The notes under the pieces: model-generated
The model's database searches: none
What the model saw: only the letters and a program-made list of their open reading frames with translations
What the model was told of the DNA's origin: nothing
Shown: positions 35,738-44,233 of the stretch, piece after piece
Position numbering within the stretch: the stretch's first letter is position 1
Layout: each line of letters starts with the position of its first letter
Assembly: GCA_903900265.1 (NCBI GenBank)
Contig: CAIUMM010000014.1
Coordinates: 1-64,000, forward strand
Reading direction: 5' to 3'
Length of the DNA stretch: 64,000 bases
Source of the DNA: an uncultured Pseudomonadota bacterium
Lineage (GTDB): Bacteria > Myxococcota_A > UBA796 > SXON01
Position numbers and translations under genes: made by a program

Positions 35738-37501
35738 TCACTCCAGATACTTGACCTTTTCGACAGGCACCGACCATTGGTACAGCTTGCGATAGGGCGA
35801 GATGATGTCGATAGCCGCGTTCTGAAAGCGGTTGTTGACCGCCACGATCTCGTCCATCCAGTACAAGAATGCGTAGGGTTGGTCATCGTAGATGGTCTGC
35901 TGCAGCTCGTGCCAAACCGGCTTGGCTTTCTCGGCGTCCGGCTCCGACATGCCCTTCGCGATGAGCTCGTCGACGCGGGGATTGCGGTAGCTGGTAAAGT
36001 TGAAGGGGCTGTCCGAGCCCCAGATCGCGTCGGGGTCGACGTTCAGGCCCGCAGCCCAGCCGGAGAGCGCCGCCTCATAGTCGCGCGCGCGCAGCCGCTC
36101 AAAAAACGTGTTGGTCTCCAGCTGCTCGATCTGCATGTCCACCCCGACCGCCTTCAGGTTGGTCTGGATGATGACCGCGGCCTTCGCCCGCCGCTGATTG
36201 CCCGAATTGGTGATCATCGTGAACCGCATCGGCTCGCCGCCCTTGTCGAGCCAGCCGTCGCTGTTGGAGTCGGTCCAACCCAGCGAGGCCAGCTGGGTGC
36301 GCGTGGCGTCGGGGTCAAACGCAAAGCGTTGCACATCGTCATCGTGCGCGCCACACAGCGCCGGCGTGATGGTGCCGATCGCGGGGCGTCCGTAGACATC
36401 CCCGGTGGCTTGGGAGGTGAGGAGGTCCTTGATCAGCTTGTCGATGTCGATCGCAGAGGCCAAGGCTCGCCGCACCTCGCGGTCGCCAAAGATGCGATGC
36501 GGCGCCACGCCGGCGGGCTGTTCCCCCGGCTTGGCGGACGAGACCTTCGCCTTGTAGTCCACCGGGTCGACGTTGTTCCACATCACGGTGTCCATCGATC
36601 GCCAACCACGGCGTCGGAGCTGGATCTCGGGGTGCTCCGCGGCGAGCACGTCCGCGTCGCTGACCTCCACCTGATCCATGAGATCGACGCTGCCATTTTC
36701 AAGCTCTGCCAAGCGAGCCGCATACTCAGGCACGACCTTGAACACCACGCGCTTGAGCTTGGGAATGTACTGCTTGGGACCGGAGAACTTGGGGTTCGGT
36801 TCAAGTACTACACGAGCGTTTTTTTCCCACGCGGCGAGCCGCCAAGGTCCGCTCGAGAGCGGCGCTGCGGTGTTCAGCGCGTGACCACGCAAGGATCCTC
36901 GATCAAGGTCGGGGCTATCGAGGACATGCTTCGGCGCGAGCGTGACGTTGACCTGCTGCAACATCGTCGTGCGGTCGTAAGCCTCTTTGAACCGAAACTC
37001 TACGGTGTGCGCGTCGATCACGCGGGGGCGCGCATCCCGCTCCATGTGCGCGAGCATGTCTGCGCGCGGGGACGCCACCGCAGGATCGGCGATAAGGTCG
37101 TAGCTAAACTTGTAGTCCTCGGCGGTGAGCGGCTGGCCATCCTCCCAGGTGACGTCATCCCGCAGATGCAGGGTAATGCCCTTTCCATCCTCACTAAACT
37201 GCCAAGATGCGGCCCACTCCGGGTTGTAGGTCACCCGACAATCAAAATCCCCGTCCATGGGCGCGAACGTCAAGGCCTCGATCACGGGGGAGTCCATGGC
37301 CGACTGGCTGACGACGTACAGGAGATCCTGAACGTCTTGAGACGCTGCGATCACCAGCGTGTCCCGCTGGAGAGGTCCGCCCTCCTGCGCCGAAGCGGTT
37401 GGGTTTCCAGCCTTTGTAGCATTGGTTTCGCCCGTGCAAGCGGTCAGCGACGCAAGCACCGCCAACCTCAGCAACCGCGATCGAGAGACGAACAACGACA
37501 T
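35738..37501 (-). CDS. ABC-transporter substrate-binding lipoprotein (peptide/nickel, SBP_bac_5 family)
   Basis: A signal peptide with lipobox (LASLTAC) begins a 587-residue protein. The family-5 pattern is clear: FSEDGKGITLHLRDDVTWEDGQPLTAEDYKFS (spread over two motifs), then DREVRRALASAIDIDKLI and a C-terminal lobe ending with FLYWMDEIVAVNNRF. It binds oligopeptides or a related ligand in the periplasm, but no permease or ATPase genes are adjacent, so it may be an orphan or have another role. ATG 37501 with GGAG seven bases upstream. The 53 bases to the divergent ubiB gene hold a 10-bp palindrome TATCGCGATA (37526-37535). Confidence 0.85.
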   Translation of the reverse strand: MSLFVSRSRLLRLAVLASLTACTGETNATKAGNPTASAQEGGPLQRDTLVIAASQDVQDLLYVVSQSAMDSPVIEALTFAPMDGDFDCRVTYNPEWAASWQFSEDGKGITLHLRDDVTWEDGQPLTAEDYKFSYDLIADPAVASPRADMLAHMERDARPRVIDAHTVEFRFKEAYDRTTMLQQVNVTLAPKHVLDSPDLDRGSLRGHALNTAAPLSSGPWRLAAWEKNARVVLEPNPKFSGPKQYIPKLKRVVFKVVPEYAARLAELENGSVDLMDQVEVSDADVLAAEHPEIQLRRRGWRSMDTVMWNNVDPVDYKAKVSSAKPGEQPAGVAPHRIFGDREVRRALASAIDIDKLIKDLLTSQATGDVYGRPAIGTITPALCGAHDDDVQRFAFDPDATRTQLASLGWTDSNSDGWLDKGGEPMRFTMITNSGNQRRAKAAVIIQTNLKAVGVDMQIEQLETNTFFERLRARDYEAALSGWAAGLNVDPDAIWGSDSPFNFTSYRNPRVDELIAKGMSEPDAEKAKPVWHELQQTIYDDQPYAFLYWMDEIVAVNNRFQNAAIDIISPYRKLYQWSVPVEKVKYLE

Positions 37502-37554
37502 ACAAAAGCTCCAGACGGAATGGCATATCGCGATAAGCGCCCAAGGTGCCTCCG

Positions 37555-39234
37555 ATGTCCGTACACGACCTGCCGCGCATCACCGAGATCGCCTTGGTGT
37601 TGGCCTCGCATGGATTCGGAGAGCTCGGGCGGATTATCGGTCTCGACACGAAAAACAGCCATTCTGACGCGCCTAAGGCCATGCGCGTACGGCTAGCGCT
37701 CGCGGACCTCGGACCAACCTTCATCAAGCTGGGTCAGGTACTCTCCGTTCGACCTGACATTCTTCCTGCCGATGTGCTCGAAGAGCTTGCCCAGCTGCAA
37801 GACAACGCACCACGGGTAGATTTCAGCCTCATTCGTGCCCAAATTGAGTCGGAGCTACTCCGGCCGCTGGATGAGGTGTTTGAGTCCTTTGAGGAGGAGC
37901 CGATCGCGTGCGCGAGCATCGCCCAAGTGCACGCCGCCACGCTTAAAGACGGCCGGCGTGTCGCAGTCAAAGTACAACGGCCAGGCATCGAGAAGATGCT
38001 CCGGTCGGACCTTCACATTCTGTATACGCTCGCGCACCTCGTCGACGGGCGGCTGTCGATCCCGGGCTTGTATACCCCCATTGAGATTGTTCAGGAATTC
38101 CAGACCGCAATGGAAAGCGAGCTCGACTTCCTCCAAGAAGCAAGGGCATGCCAGCGTTTTCAGGCCCAGCACCGCAACGTCAAGGGCGTTCGCGTACCCG
38201 ATGTCTACCGCGAGTGGGGCACCCGCCGTGTACTGGTGATGGAGCTGATGGACGGACTCCGCTTGAACCGGATCGAGGCCGGCTCAGAGGAGGGTAAAGC
38301 CGCCATGCGCCGGTTGATCGAGAGCTGGTACCTGCAACTTTTCGAACATGGGTTCTTTCACGGGGACCCTCACCCGGGGAACCTGCTGGTGCTCCCAGAC
38401 GGGGATCTGTGCTTCCTCGACTTCGGCCTCACCGGGCATCTGACCGGAGAGATGCAAGACGTGATGACAGAAGTGTTCACCGGCTTGGTGTTCCGCAACG
38501 CTGAGACCGTAGCCCTGGCGATCTACAGAGCGGGAGCCACGAAAGAGCGAGTCGATCTAAAGGCATTCAAGGCGGAGATTCAACGCCTGATGTCCAAATA
38601 CGAGGGCGCAAGCTTGTCGCGTCTAAGCGAAACCAGCTCGCTCGCCGAATTCATTCAAGTCGCGAGTCACTTCCGCATTCAGCTTCCGCGCGAATTCGCG
38701 GTCATCGCCCGCGCTACCAGCATCGTCGACGGAATTGCCAAGAGGCTGCTCCCCGACGTCGACATCAGCGCCGAGGTCCGTCCGCTGGCGACTCGCTTGG
38801 TGCAGACACGGTTAGGCCCCGAACGTCTCAGCGCTGACGCGATGCGGCTGTTGCAGCAAGCCCAGGCCACTTTTCGCGATCTGCCGACGCAAACGAACCA
38901 GCTGCTTTTGGATCTGGAGCACGGCCGCATCTCGATCACGACCAAGGATCCCGGTGCCGAAGAGCTACGCGTGGAGATCCGACACGCAGCGATCCGCGTC
39001 TCCCTTGCGATCTGCGCGCTGGCGCTGGGCTTGTCGGGAGCGATCCTCATCGCGCCGTGGCGCCCGGAGCCTTGGGGCATCCCGTTGATGGTGCTCGCGG
39101 GCGCTGGGGTGAGCGGGGTCGGTTTGGCGATGTTCGCCGGCTTGGTCACCCATTGGCTGTTCGCGGCCCGCTTTCACCCCCGGGAGTGGAGCCGCCGGCT
39201 CATGGCCGTGGTTCGGTTCTTCTTCGGGTCCTGA
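37555..39234 (+). CDS. UbiB/ABC1 atypical kinase (AarF family)
   Basis: 559 residues from ATG 37555 (GTG 37546 is also in frame). The ABC1 hallmarks are GPTFIKLGQVLSVRPDILP (KxGQ motif replacing the glycine loop), VAVKVQRPG (Lys of the N-lobe), the catalytic GFFHGDPHPGNLLV and metal-binding LDFGLTG. Two C-terminal transmembrane helices (about 490-510 and 522-550) are as in UbiB. The family supports ubiquinone or other isoprenoid-quinone synthesis through an ATPase activity. Neighbours are unrelated. Confidence 0.9.
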   Translation: MSVHDLPRITEIALVLASHGFGELGRIIGLDTKNSHSDAPKAMRVRLALADLGPTFIKLGQVLSVRPDILPADVLEELAQLQDNAPRVDFSLIRAQIESELLRPLDEVFESFEEEPIACASIAQVHAATLKDGRRVAVKVQRPGIEKMLRSDLHILYTLAHLVDGRLSIPGLYTPIEIVQEFQTAMESELDFLQEARACQRFQAQHRNVKGVRVPDVYREWGTRRVLVMELMDGLRLNRIEAGSEEGKAAMRRLIESWYLQLFEHGFFHGDPHPGNLLVLPDGDLCFLDFGLTGHLTGEMQDVMTEVFTGLVFRNAETVALAIYRAGATKERVDLKAFKAEIQRLMSKYEGASLSRLSETSSLAEFIQVASHFRIQLPREFAVIARATSIVDGIAKRLLPDVDISAEVRPLATRLVQTRLGPERLSADAMRLLQQAQATFRDLPTQTNQLLLDLEHGRISITTKDPGAEELRVEIRHAAIRVSLAICALALGLSGAILIAPWRPEPWGIPLMVLAGAGVSGVGLAMFAGLVTHWLFAARFHPREWSRRLMAVVRFFFGS

Positions 39235-39276
39235 CACCGTCAGACCCGCACGGGGCGGATCGGACAGGGTGGACGG

Positions 39277-39312
39277 TAAAAATGCAAACGCCCCAGACCG
39301 ACGTCCGGGGCG
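39277..39312 (-). terminator. Rho-independent terminator of rplC
   Basis: On the minus strand CGCCCCGGAC-GTCG-GTCTGGGGCG forms a ten-pair stem (one G-T) with a four-base loop, followed by TTTGCATTTTTA. It starts about 25 bases after the rplC stop. It lies between the convergent rplC and ubiB genes; on the plus strand the A-rich side precedes the stem, so it should stop mainly rplC transcription. Confidence 0.85.
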
Positions 39313-39337
39313 CGCACGAGCACCAGGCTCTAACGGA

Positions 39338-40003
39338 CTACTTGACCTTCTTGACCGCGAGGCGGACAACCACGTTCGCGCCATCGGGGCCGGGGACGCC
39401 GCCCTTGATGAAGAGCAGGTTGCGCGCCACGTCGATCTTGTGGACGAGGAGCTTCTGCACGGTCACCTGGCAATCGCCCATGTGACCGGGCATGCCTACG
39501 CCCTTGAAGGTCATACCGGGGGTGAGCCGGGTGCCGATCGAACCGCCGTGACGGTGGTATTCGTGCACACCGTGGGTGCGCTTGAAGCCCTTGAAGTTGT
39601 GGCGGCGCATGACGCCCTGGAAGCCACGGCCCTTGGAGGTGCCGGTGACGTCCACGCGAACGCCATCCTTGAACACGTCAGCCACGGTCAACACGGTGCC
39701 GACGGGGTTCGCGGCCACGGTCGCGTCGGGGACGCGGATCTCGTGAACGTAGCGGGGCAGAACGCCCTCGCCGGCCTTCTTGTAGTGGCCCGTCTCCGCC
39801 TTGGTGACGCGGAACGCCTTGCGGGTGCCGTAGCCCAGCTGAAGCGCGCTGTAGCCGTCATTTCCTTTGGTGGTCTTGCCCTGGAGGACCACGTTGGGGC
39901 CCATCTCCAGAACAGTGATGCCCAACGCGGCGCCGGCGGCGTCGAACATCTGAGTCATGCCAATCTTGCGGCCGATCAGGCCCATTTCGCTATTCTTGCC
40001 CAT
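39338..40003 (-). CDS. rplC: 50S ribosomal protein L3
   Basis: 221 residues with the full L3 pattern: N-terminal GLIGRKIGMTQMF, the TSKGRGFQGVMRRHNFKG loop that reaches the peptidyl-transferase centre, and THGVHEYHRHGGSIG, FKGVGMPGHMG, RNLLFIKGGVPGP near the end. L3 is an early assembly protein of the large subunit. ATG 40003 is preceded by GAGG five bases upstream. It lies alone here, between ftsK and ubiB, outside any S10-type ribosomal cluster, and is closed by its own terminator. Confidence 0.96.
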   Translation of the reverse strand: MGKNSEMGLIGRKIGMTQMFDAAGAALGITVLEMGPNVVLQGKTTKGNDGYSALQLGYGTRKAFRVTKAETGHYKKAGEGVLPRYVHEIRVPDATVAANPVGTVLTVADVFKDGVRVDVTGTSKGRGFQGVMRRHNFKGFKRTHGVHEYHRHGGSIGTRLTPGMTFKGVGMPGHMGDCQVTVQKLLVHKIDVARNLLFIKGGVPGPDGANVVVRLAVKKVK

Positions 40004-40130
40004 ATGTACCTCGCATTGGACGTTTCAAGGCTCAAAGGCAGCCGTGCCGCGTCGTACGTTATGCCCGGGGAACCCGAGGCCGGTCGCGCTTAGCCGGATA
40101 GGTCCGGCGGCGCAAGGGAGAATACGCGAT

Positions 40131-43100
40131 TCAGCGCGCCTGAACGAGCACTTCACGAGGCTTCGCGCCATCCGCCGGGCCGACGACGCCCTCCTGCTCC
40201 ATGATCTCCATCATCCGCGCTGCGCGGTTGTACCCGATCTTGAGCAGGCGCTGGATCATGCTGGTGGAGATCTTGCCCTTCTCGATCGCAAAGTCCACGG
40301 CGCGATCGTAGTTTTCGTCCTTCTCCGCGGCGAGATCTTCATCTCCGATGGCATCGCCGTCATCGAGCTTGATGGCCGGCGCGTAATCCGGCGCTCCCTG
40401 CTCGCGGCAATGATCGGTGATGCGGCGCACCTCTTCGTCGGTCAACAGCGGGCCATGGGCGCGAATCAGCCCAGAAGTACCAGGAGGAAGGAACAGCAAA
40501 TCCCCTCGCCCGAGCAGCGCCTCCGCGCCGTTCTGATCGAGGATGGTGCGACCGTCGTTCTTCTGGCGCACCTGATAGGCGAGCCGCGACGGCATGTTCG
40601 CCTTGATCAAGCCGGTGATGACGTCGACGCTGGGCCGCTGGGTCGCGACGATCAGGTGGATGCCGCAGGCACGGGCTTTCTGCGCGATGCGGACGATGCT
40701 CTCTTCGACGTCCTTCGCGGCGACCATCATCAAGTCGGCGAGCTCGTCGATGACGACGACGATGTAAGCGAGCTTGCGGGGGAGCGGGAGGAGGTCGCCT
40801 TCGGGCCAGTCCTTTGGCGCAAACTTACGGGCTTTTTCAGGCGTCCAATCCGCGGTCTCTTCGACGACACGCTGGTTGTAGCCTTCGATGTTGCGCGTCT
40901 GCCAGCGGGCGAGCATCCGGTAACGCTCATCCATCTCTACACATGCCCACTTGAGCACAGCTGACGCCAACTTTGGCTCGGTGACTACCGGGTGTAGCAG
41001 GTGGGGGATGTCCTTGTAGAGCTCAAACTCGAGCATCTTCGGATCCACAAGGATCATGCGGAGCTCTTCGGGGGTCTTGGTGAGCAGCAGCGAGCACAGC
41101 ATCGCGTTGACGCCGACGCTCTTTCCCGACCCGGTGGTACCGCCGACCAGCAAGTGCGGCATCTTGGCGAGGTCGCCGACATACGGACGCCCTTCGGTGT
41201 CCTTACCGAGCACCACCGGCAAGATGTTCTGGGAGTCGCGGAATTCTTTGGATGCGAACACGTCGCGCGCCCACACCGTCTGCCGCTTTTCGTTCGGGAT
41301 CTCCATGCCGACCACGCCACGCCCCGGGATGGGCGCAACGATGCGCACGCTCATCGCCCGAAGCGCCATCGCGAGATCGTCGGACAGCGACGAGATCTTC
41401 GAGACCTTCACGCCCGGCGCGGGTTCGTATTCAAACATGGTGATCACGGGGCCAGGGCGAATCGCCGTGACGCGCCCCTCCACGCCAAAGTCCATGAGCT
41501 TCGCGGTGAGTTTACGCGCGAGCTCGTGCAGCACCCCTTCGTCGGTGCCGGTGACGATCGCGGGATGATCATCGAGCAGCGACAACGGAGGCAGCTCGAA
41601 GGCGATCTGCAGGCGATTCGGGGCGCGCACCGCGCGACCATCATCGTTGGAGCCGCCGGAGCGCAGGTTTCCGGGGACGACCGCGGGCGCGCTCGCGACG
41701 CGCGTGGACGACGCGGGCGGGGGTGCGGCCACTGCGGGCGGGGCCGCTACGGGCGCGGCCACAGCGGGCGCCGGTTTGGGCGCCGGAGGCCGCACCGGGG
41801 CGACCGAAGGAAAGCTACGGCGGTCTCCCCCGGCCCAATCCGACAGCGCTTCGTCAAACTGGGACGGACGATCTTCCGAAACTGCGCGACGAAGCGTCGG
41901 CGACAAGGCCACCAACGAGCCCGGAGACCCGCTCGTTGCTACTGAAGGCGCGACCACCGAAGGCGCGGCCACCGAAGGCGCGGCCACCGAAGGCGCTACT
42001 ACCGAGGGCGCTACTACCGAAGGCGCTGCCACGGACGGCGGAACGACGGCGGGCTGCCGCAGCGGAGATGCCCCCAACGCAGGAGCGGACGTCTGCCGCG
42101 GCGCCTGCGTGCGCTCCCACTCGACCTCGACCAGCGAGCGACCGCTGTGCTGAGTCGGCGCATCCCGGTCGATGTCGTCGATGGGCAGCAGCTCGGGGAC
42201 CGCGCGGGCCGCCCACACGCTCGGAGGCGCGGGCAGATCCACCGATGGAAGGTCGGACAACGACGGCGTCTCCCGCTTGCGGACGGCAACCGCAGCGTCC
42301 GGCAGCCGCGGACGGTCGACCACTGACGCAGCGGGCGGACGGGCGTCGTCCCCCGCGAACAAACGCGGCACCAACGAGCCGGCCACCGACTGGCGCTCCG
42401 CCGCGGTCGCAGGCACCGCGACATCGCCCGCATCGGAGACGTCGTCCTGTTCTTCCTCTCCGTCGGCTCCGTCCTCCTCGTCCGACCGCATCCGGTCCCG
42501 CATCGACAGCAGACCGTTGGCGCCGGCGCGAACCGCCGCTCCGCCCAAGGAGTTCACGGCGCGCGCCGCCATGGGCACGCCGGTCTGCACCCGCTCGACG
42601 GCGCGGGCGAACATCGGCTGCCAATTGATGCTGAACAACACCGTCACCGTGCCGATCAGCGCCGAAGCCACGGCGATCCCCGTGCCCATCTGCCCGAACC
42701 GCGGGACCAACGCCTGCACACCTGCGGCGCCCAACAGCCCGCCCGCCGGGAACGGCCGCCCCGGCGCCCCCGCGACCAGCTCAATGCCTACCGCGAGCAG
42801 CGCAAACGCGGTGGCACCCAGCATCGCCGAGCCCCACCCGCCTACGCGACGGCCCGCCAAACGCAGCGAGAGCATCCCCGCCACCACCACCACCGACCAG
42901 GAGGCGTATCCAAACCCCTGCAGCAGCAGGTCCGCGAGGATCGCGCCGACCGAACCGGTGAGATTCTGAATCGGGGCACCACCCGCGACGGACAGACTCG
43001 GATCGGTCGCGTGCCAACTTGCCAATGCCAATGCCACAAAACCGCACACGCCCAAGCCGATGAGCAACGCGCCCTGCTCCACCGCAGGGTTGAGCCCCTT

Positions 43101-43238
43101 GGGGGCGTCCGGCTGTCCCATAGGCTTCTTGCGCTTCGTCGCCCCGGCGGCACGCGGCTTCGATGACGTCATCTCGGGGGTAGCCGTCAGGGTTCCGTTG
43201 GAAGCGGCCGACACCTGGGATGTACGAATTCGTGCCAC
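40131..43238 (-). CDS. ftsK: FtsK/SpoIIIE DNA translocase
   Basis: Four N-terminal transmembrane helices (GALLIGLGVCGFVALALASW and three more), a low-complexity Ala/Pro/Val linker, then the motor with Walker A GTTGSGKSVGVN and Walker B YIVVVIDELADLMM, VATQRPSVDVITG and a C-terminal winged-helix gamma domain (STSMIQRLLKIGYNRAARMMEIME). It pumps chromosome DNA at the division septum and should recognise KOPS-like motifs. Length is about 1035 residues from GTG 43238, just downstream of a strong promoter; ATG 43172 is an equally possible start, and the true N-terminus is uncertain. rplC follows 127 bases downstream; that gap has a six-pair hairpin (40093-40108) without a T-run. Confidence 0.93.
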   Translation of the reverse strand: MARIRTSQVSAASNGTLTATPEMTSSKPRAAGATKRKKPMGQPDAPKGLNPAVEQGALLIGLGVCGFVALALASWHATDPSLSVAGGAPIQNLTGSVGAILADLLLQGFGYASWSVVVVAGMLSLRLAGRRVGGWGSAMLGATAFALLAVGIELVAGAPGRPFPAGGLLGAAGVQALVPRFGQMGTGIAVASALIGTVTVLFSINWQPMFARAVERVQTGVPMAARAVNSLGGAAVRAGANGLLSMRDRMRSDEEDGADGEEEQDDVSDAGDVAVPATAAERQSVAGSLVPRLFAGDDARPPAASVVDRPRLPDAAVAVRKRETPSLSDLPSVDLPAPPSVWAARAVPELLPIDDIDRDAPTQHSGRSLVEVEWERTQAPRQTSAPALGASPLRQPAVVPPSVAAPSVVAPSVVAPSVAAPSVAAPSVVAPSVATSGSPGSLVALSPTLRRAVSEDRPSQFDEALSDWAGGDRRSFPSVAPVRPPAPKPAPAVAAPVAAPPAVAAPPPASSTRVASAPAVVPGNLRSGGSNDDGRAVRAPNRLQIAFELPPLSLLDDHPAIVTGTDEGVLHELARKLTAKLMDFGVEGRVTAIRPGPVITMFEYEPAPGVKVSKISSLSDDLAMALRAMSVRIVAPIPGRGVVGMEIPNEKRQTVWARDVFASKEFRDSQNILPVVLGKDTEGRPYVGDLAKMPHLLVGGTTGSGKSVGVNAMLCSLLLTKTPEELRMILVDPKMLEFELYKDIPHLLHPVVTEPKLASAVLKWACVEMDERYRMLARWQTRNIEGYNQRVVEETADWTPEKARKFAPKDWPEGDLLPLPRKLAYIVVVIDELADLMMVAAKDVEESIVRIAQKARACGIHLIVATQRPSVDVITGLIKANMPSRLAYQVRQKNDGRTILDQNGAEALLGRGDLLFLPPGTSGLIRAHGPLLTDEEVRRITDHCREQGAPDYAPAIKLDDGDAIGDEDLAAEKDENYDRAVDFAIEKGKISTSMIQRLLKIGYNRAARMMEIMEQEGVVGPADGAKPREVLVQAR
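41944..42036 (-). repeat. 15-bp tandem repeat in the ftsK linker
   Basis: About six units of gaaggcgcg(a/g)ccacc code for Val-Val/Ala-Ala-Pro-Ser on the minus strand (VAPSVVAPSVAAPS type). The linker between membrane and motor domains is usually the fastest evolving part of FtsK. Confidence 0.8.
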
Positions 43239-43260
43239 GAATACACTCTTCTCTCCCCCT

Positions 43261-43289
43261 ATTGTACCGCTATTCTCTTGACGTGTCAC
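43261..43289 (-). promoter_or_regulatory. Strong sigma-70-type promoter for ftsK
   Basis: On the minus strand GTGACA (43289-43284), a 17-base spacer and TACAAT (43266-43261); each hexamer is 5 of 6 to consensus. The predicted transcription start is near 43254, just upstream of the GTG at 43238, with a G/A-rich leader. It is the best promoter match I saw in the window. Confidence 0.6.
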
Positions 43290-43354
43290 GGGCTCAGCTC
43301 GCAAGCCGCTGAAGCCAACCGATCAAGGGGCGCGGGAGAGCCCGTGTGGCGAGA

Positions 43355-44146
43355 TCAGAACACCGACTCTGGAATATAAATCTGATCTTTCGGCTGAAGC
43401 GCGACATCGGCATCTTTGCCGGTTTGCACGCGCTGGAAGTTCACCCGAATCTGGACGCCGTCGCGCGTGATGATCACGCCTTGCCGACGCGCTGCGGACG
43501 TGACGCTGCCGGCCTGAGCGATCGCCTCGGTCAAGGTCATGTTGTCGTGGAACGCGACGCCGCCCGGCTTGGCCACCTGCCCGTCTACATACACCTGGTC
43601 CACTTCGGGTACGTAGAGGTGGTCACCCGCGATGAGCTCGATGTCCGCCACGGCATCCCCGCTCCGCAGCTTCTGAAGATCGATGCGGATGATCTGCCGC
43701 ACGCCCTGTACGTCTCTCCAGATCTCCGCGCGGGGAGCCGCCGGGTCCATCAACCCACCGGCGCGCATGAGAACGTCACTGACGCGGGACCGCCCCCCTT
43801 CGAGCGAGTAGCCGTCCGGAGTCTTCACGCCACCGGTCACCGCGATCTTCTTGCTTGCGAACTCCCGAATGTCGACGAGGACCTGCGGGTTCCGCAAGTA
43901 GCCATCAGCGAGCGTGGTGGTGATCGCCAGGCGCGCTTCATCGAGGGTCAAGCCGGTCACACCCACAGCCCTCGCCTGTGGAACCAGCAAGCTGCCCGCG
44001 CCGTCCACGCGGGCCTCTCCGGTCATGTCCGGCTGCCCGACGACCTGCACGTACAAGAGGTCACCCGGGCCGATTTCGTAGGTGAGAATATCGGCCACCC
44101 CATCAGCAGCGAACGCCGCGAGACTGGCAAGCAGGACGAAGATCAT
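43355..44146 (-). CDS. Polysaccharide export (OPX) protein, short form with SLBB domains
   Basis: 263 residues with a short signal peptide (IFVLLASLAAFAADG). The Poly_export domain (YEIGPGDLLYVQVVGQPDM, GSLLVPQARAVGVTGLTL, NPQVLVDIREFASKKIAVTG) is followed by two SLBB-like modules (TPDGYSL, YVDGQVAKPGGVAF). The C-terminus ends IYIPESVF, with no amphipathic membrane-spanning helix like that of Wza. Short OPX proteins of this type need a separate outer-membrane beta-barrel, and the next gene upstream encodes one. ATG 44146 has GGAGG five bases upstream. It is the periplasmic end of a capsule/EPS export route; the synthesis genes are not in the window. Confidence 0.88.
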   Translation of the reverse strand: MIFVLLASLAAFAADGVADILTYEIGPGDLLYVQVVGQPDMTGEARVDGAGSLLVPQARAVGVTGLTLDEARLAITTTLADGYLRNPQVLVDIREFASKKIAVTGGVKTPDGYSLEGGRSRVSDVLMRAGGLMDPAAPRAEIWRDVQGVRQIIRIDLQKLRSGDAVADIELIAGDHLYVPEVDQVYVDGQVAKPGGVAFHDNMTLTEAIAQAGSVTSAARRQGVIITRDGVQIRVNFQRVQTGKDADVALQPKDQIYIPESVF

Positions 44147-44233
44147 GACACCTCCACCACAAAGATAACCGCACCTCTACGAACGTCCGCACTTTATTCG
44201 AGAGGCGGCCGCTTCTGGGCACGACCGAGCGCG

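Noticed and set aside
40093-40108. Terminator of ftsK (GCCGGA-TAGG-TCCGGC hairpin)
   Set aside because: Six pairs but no following T-run on the minus strand. Read-through into rplC is possible, so I did not call it a terminator.
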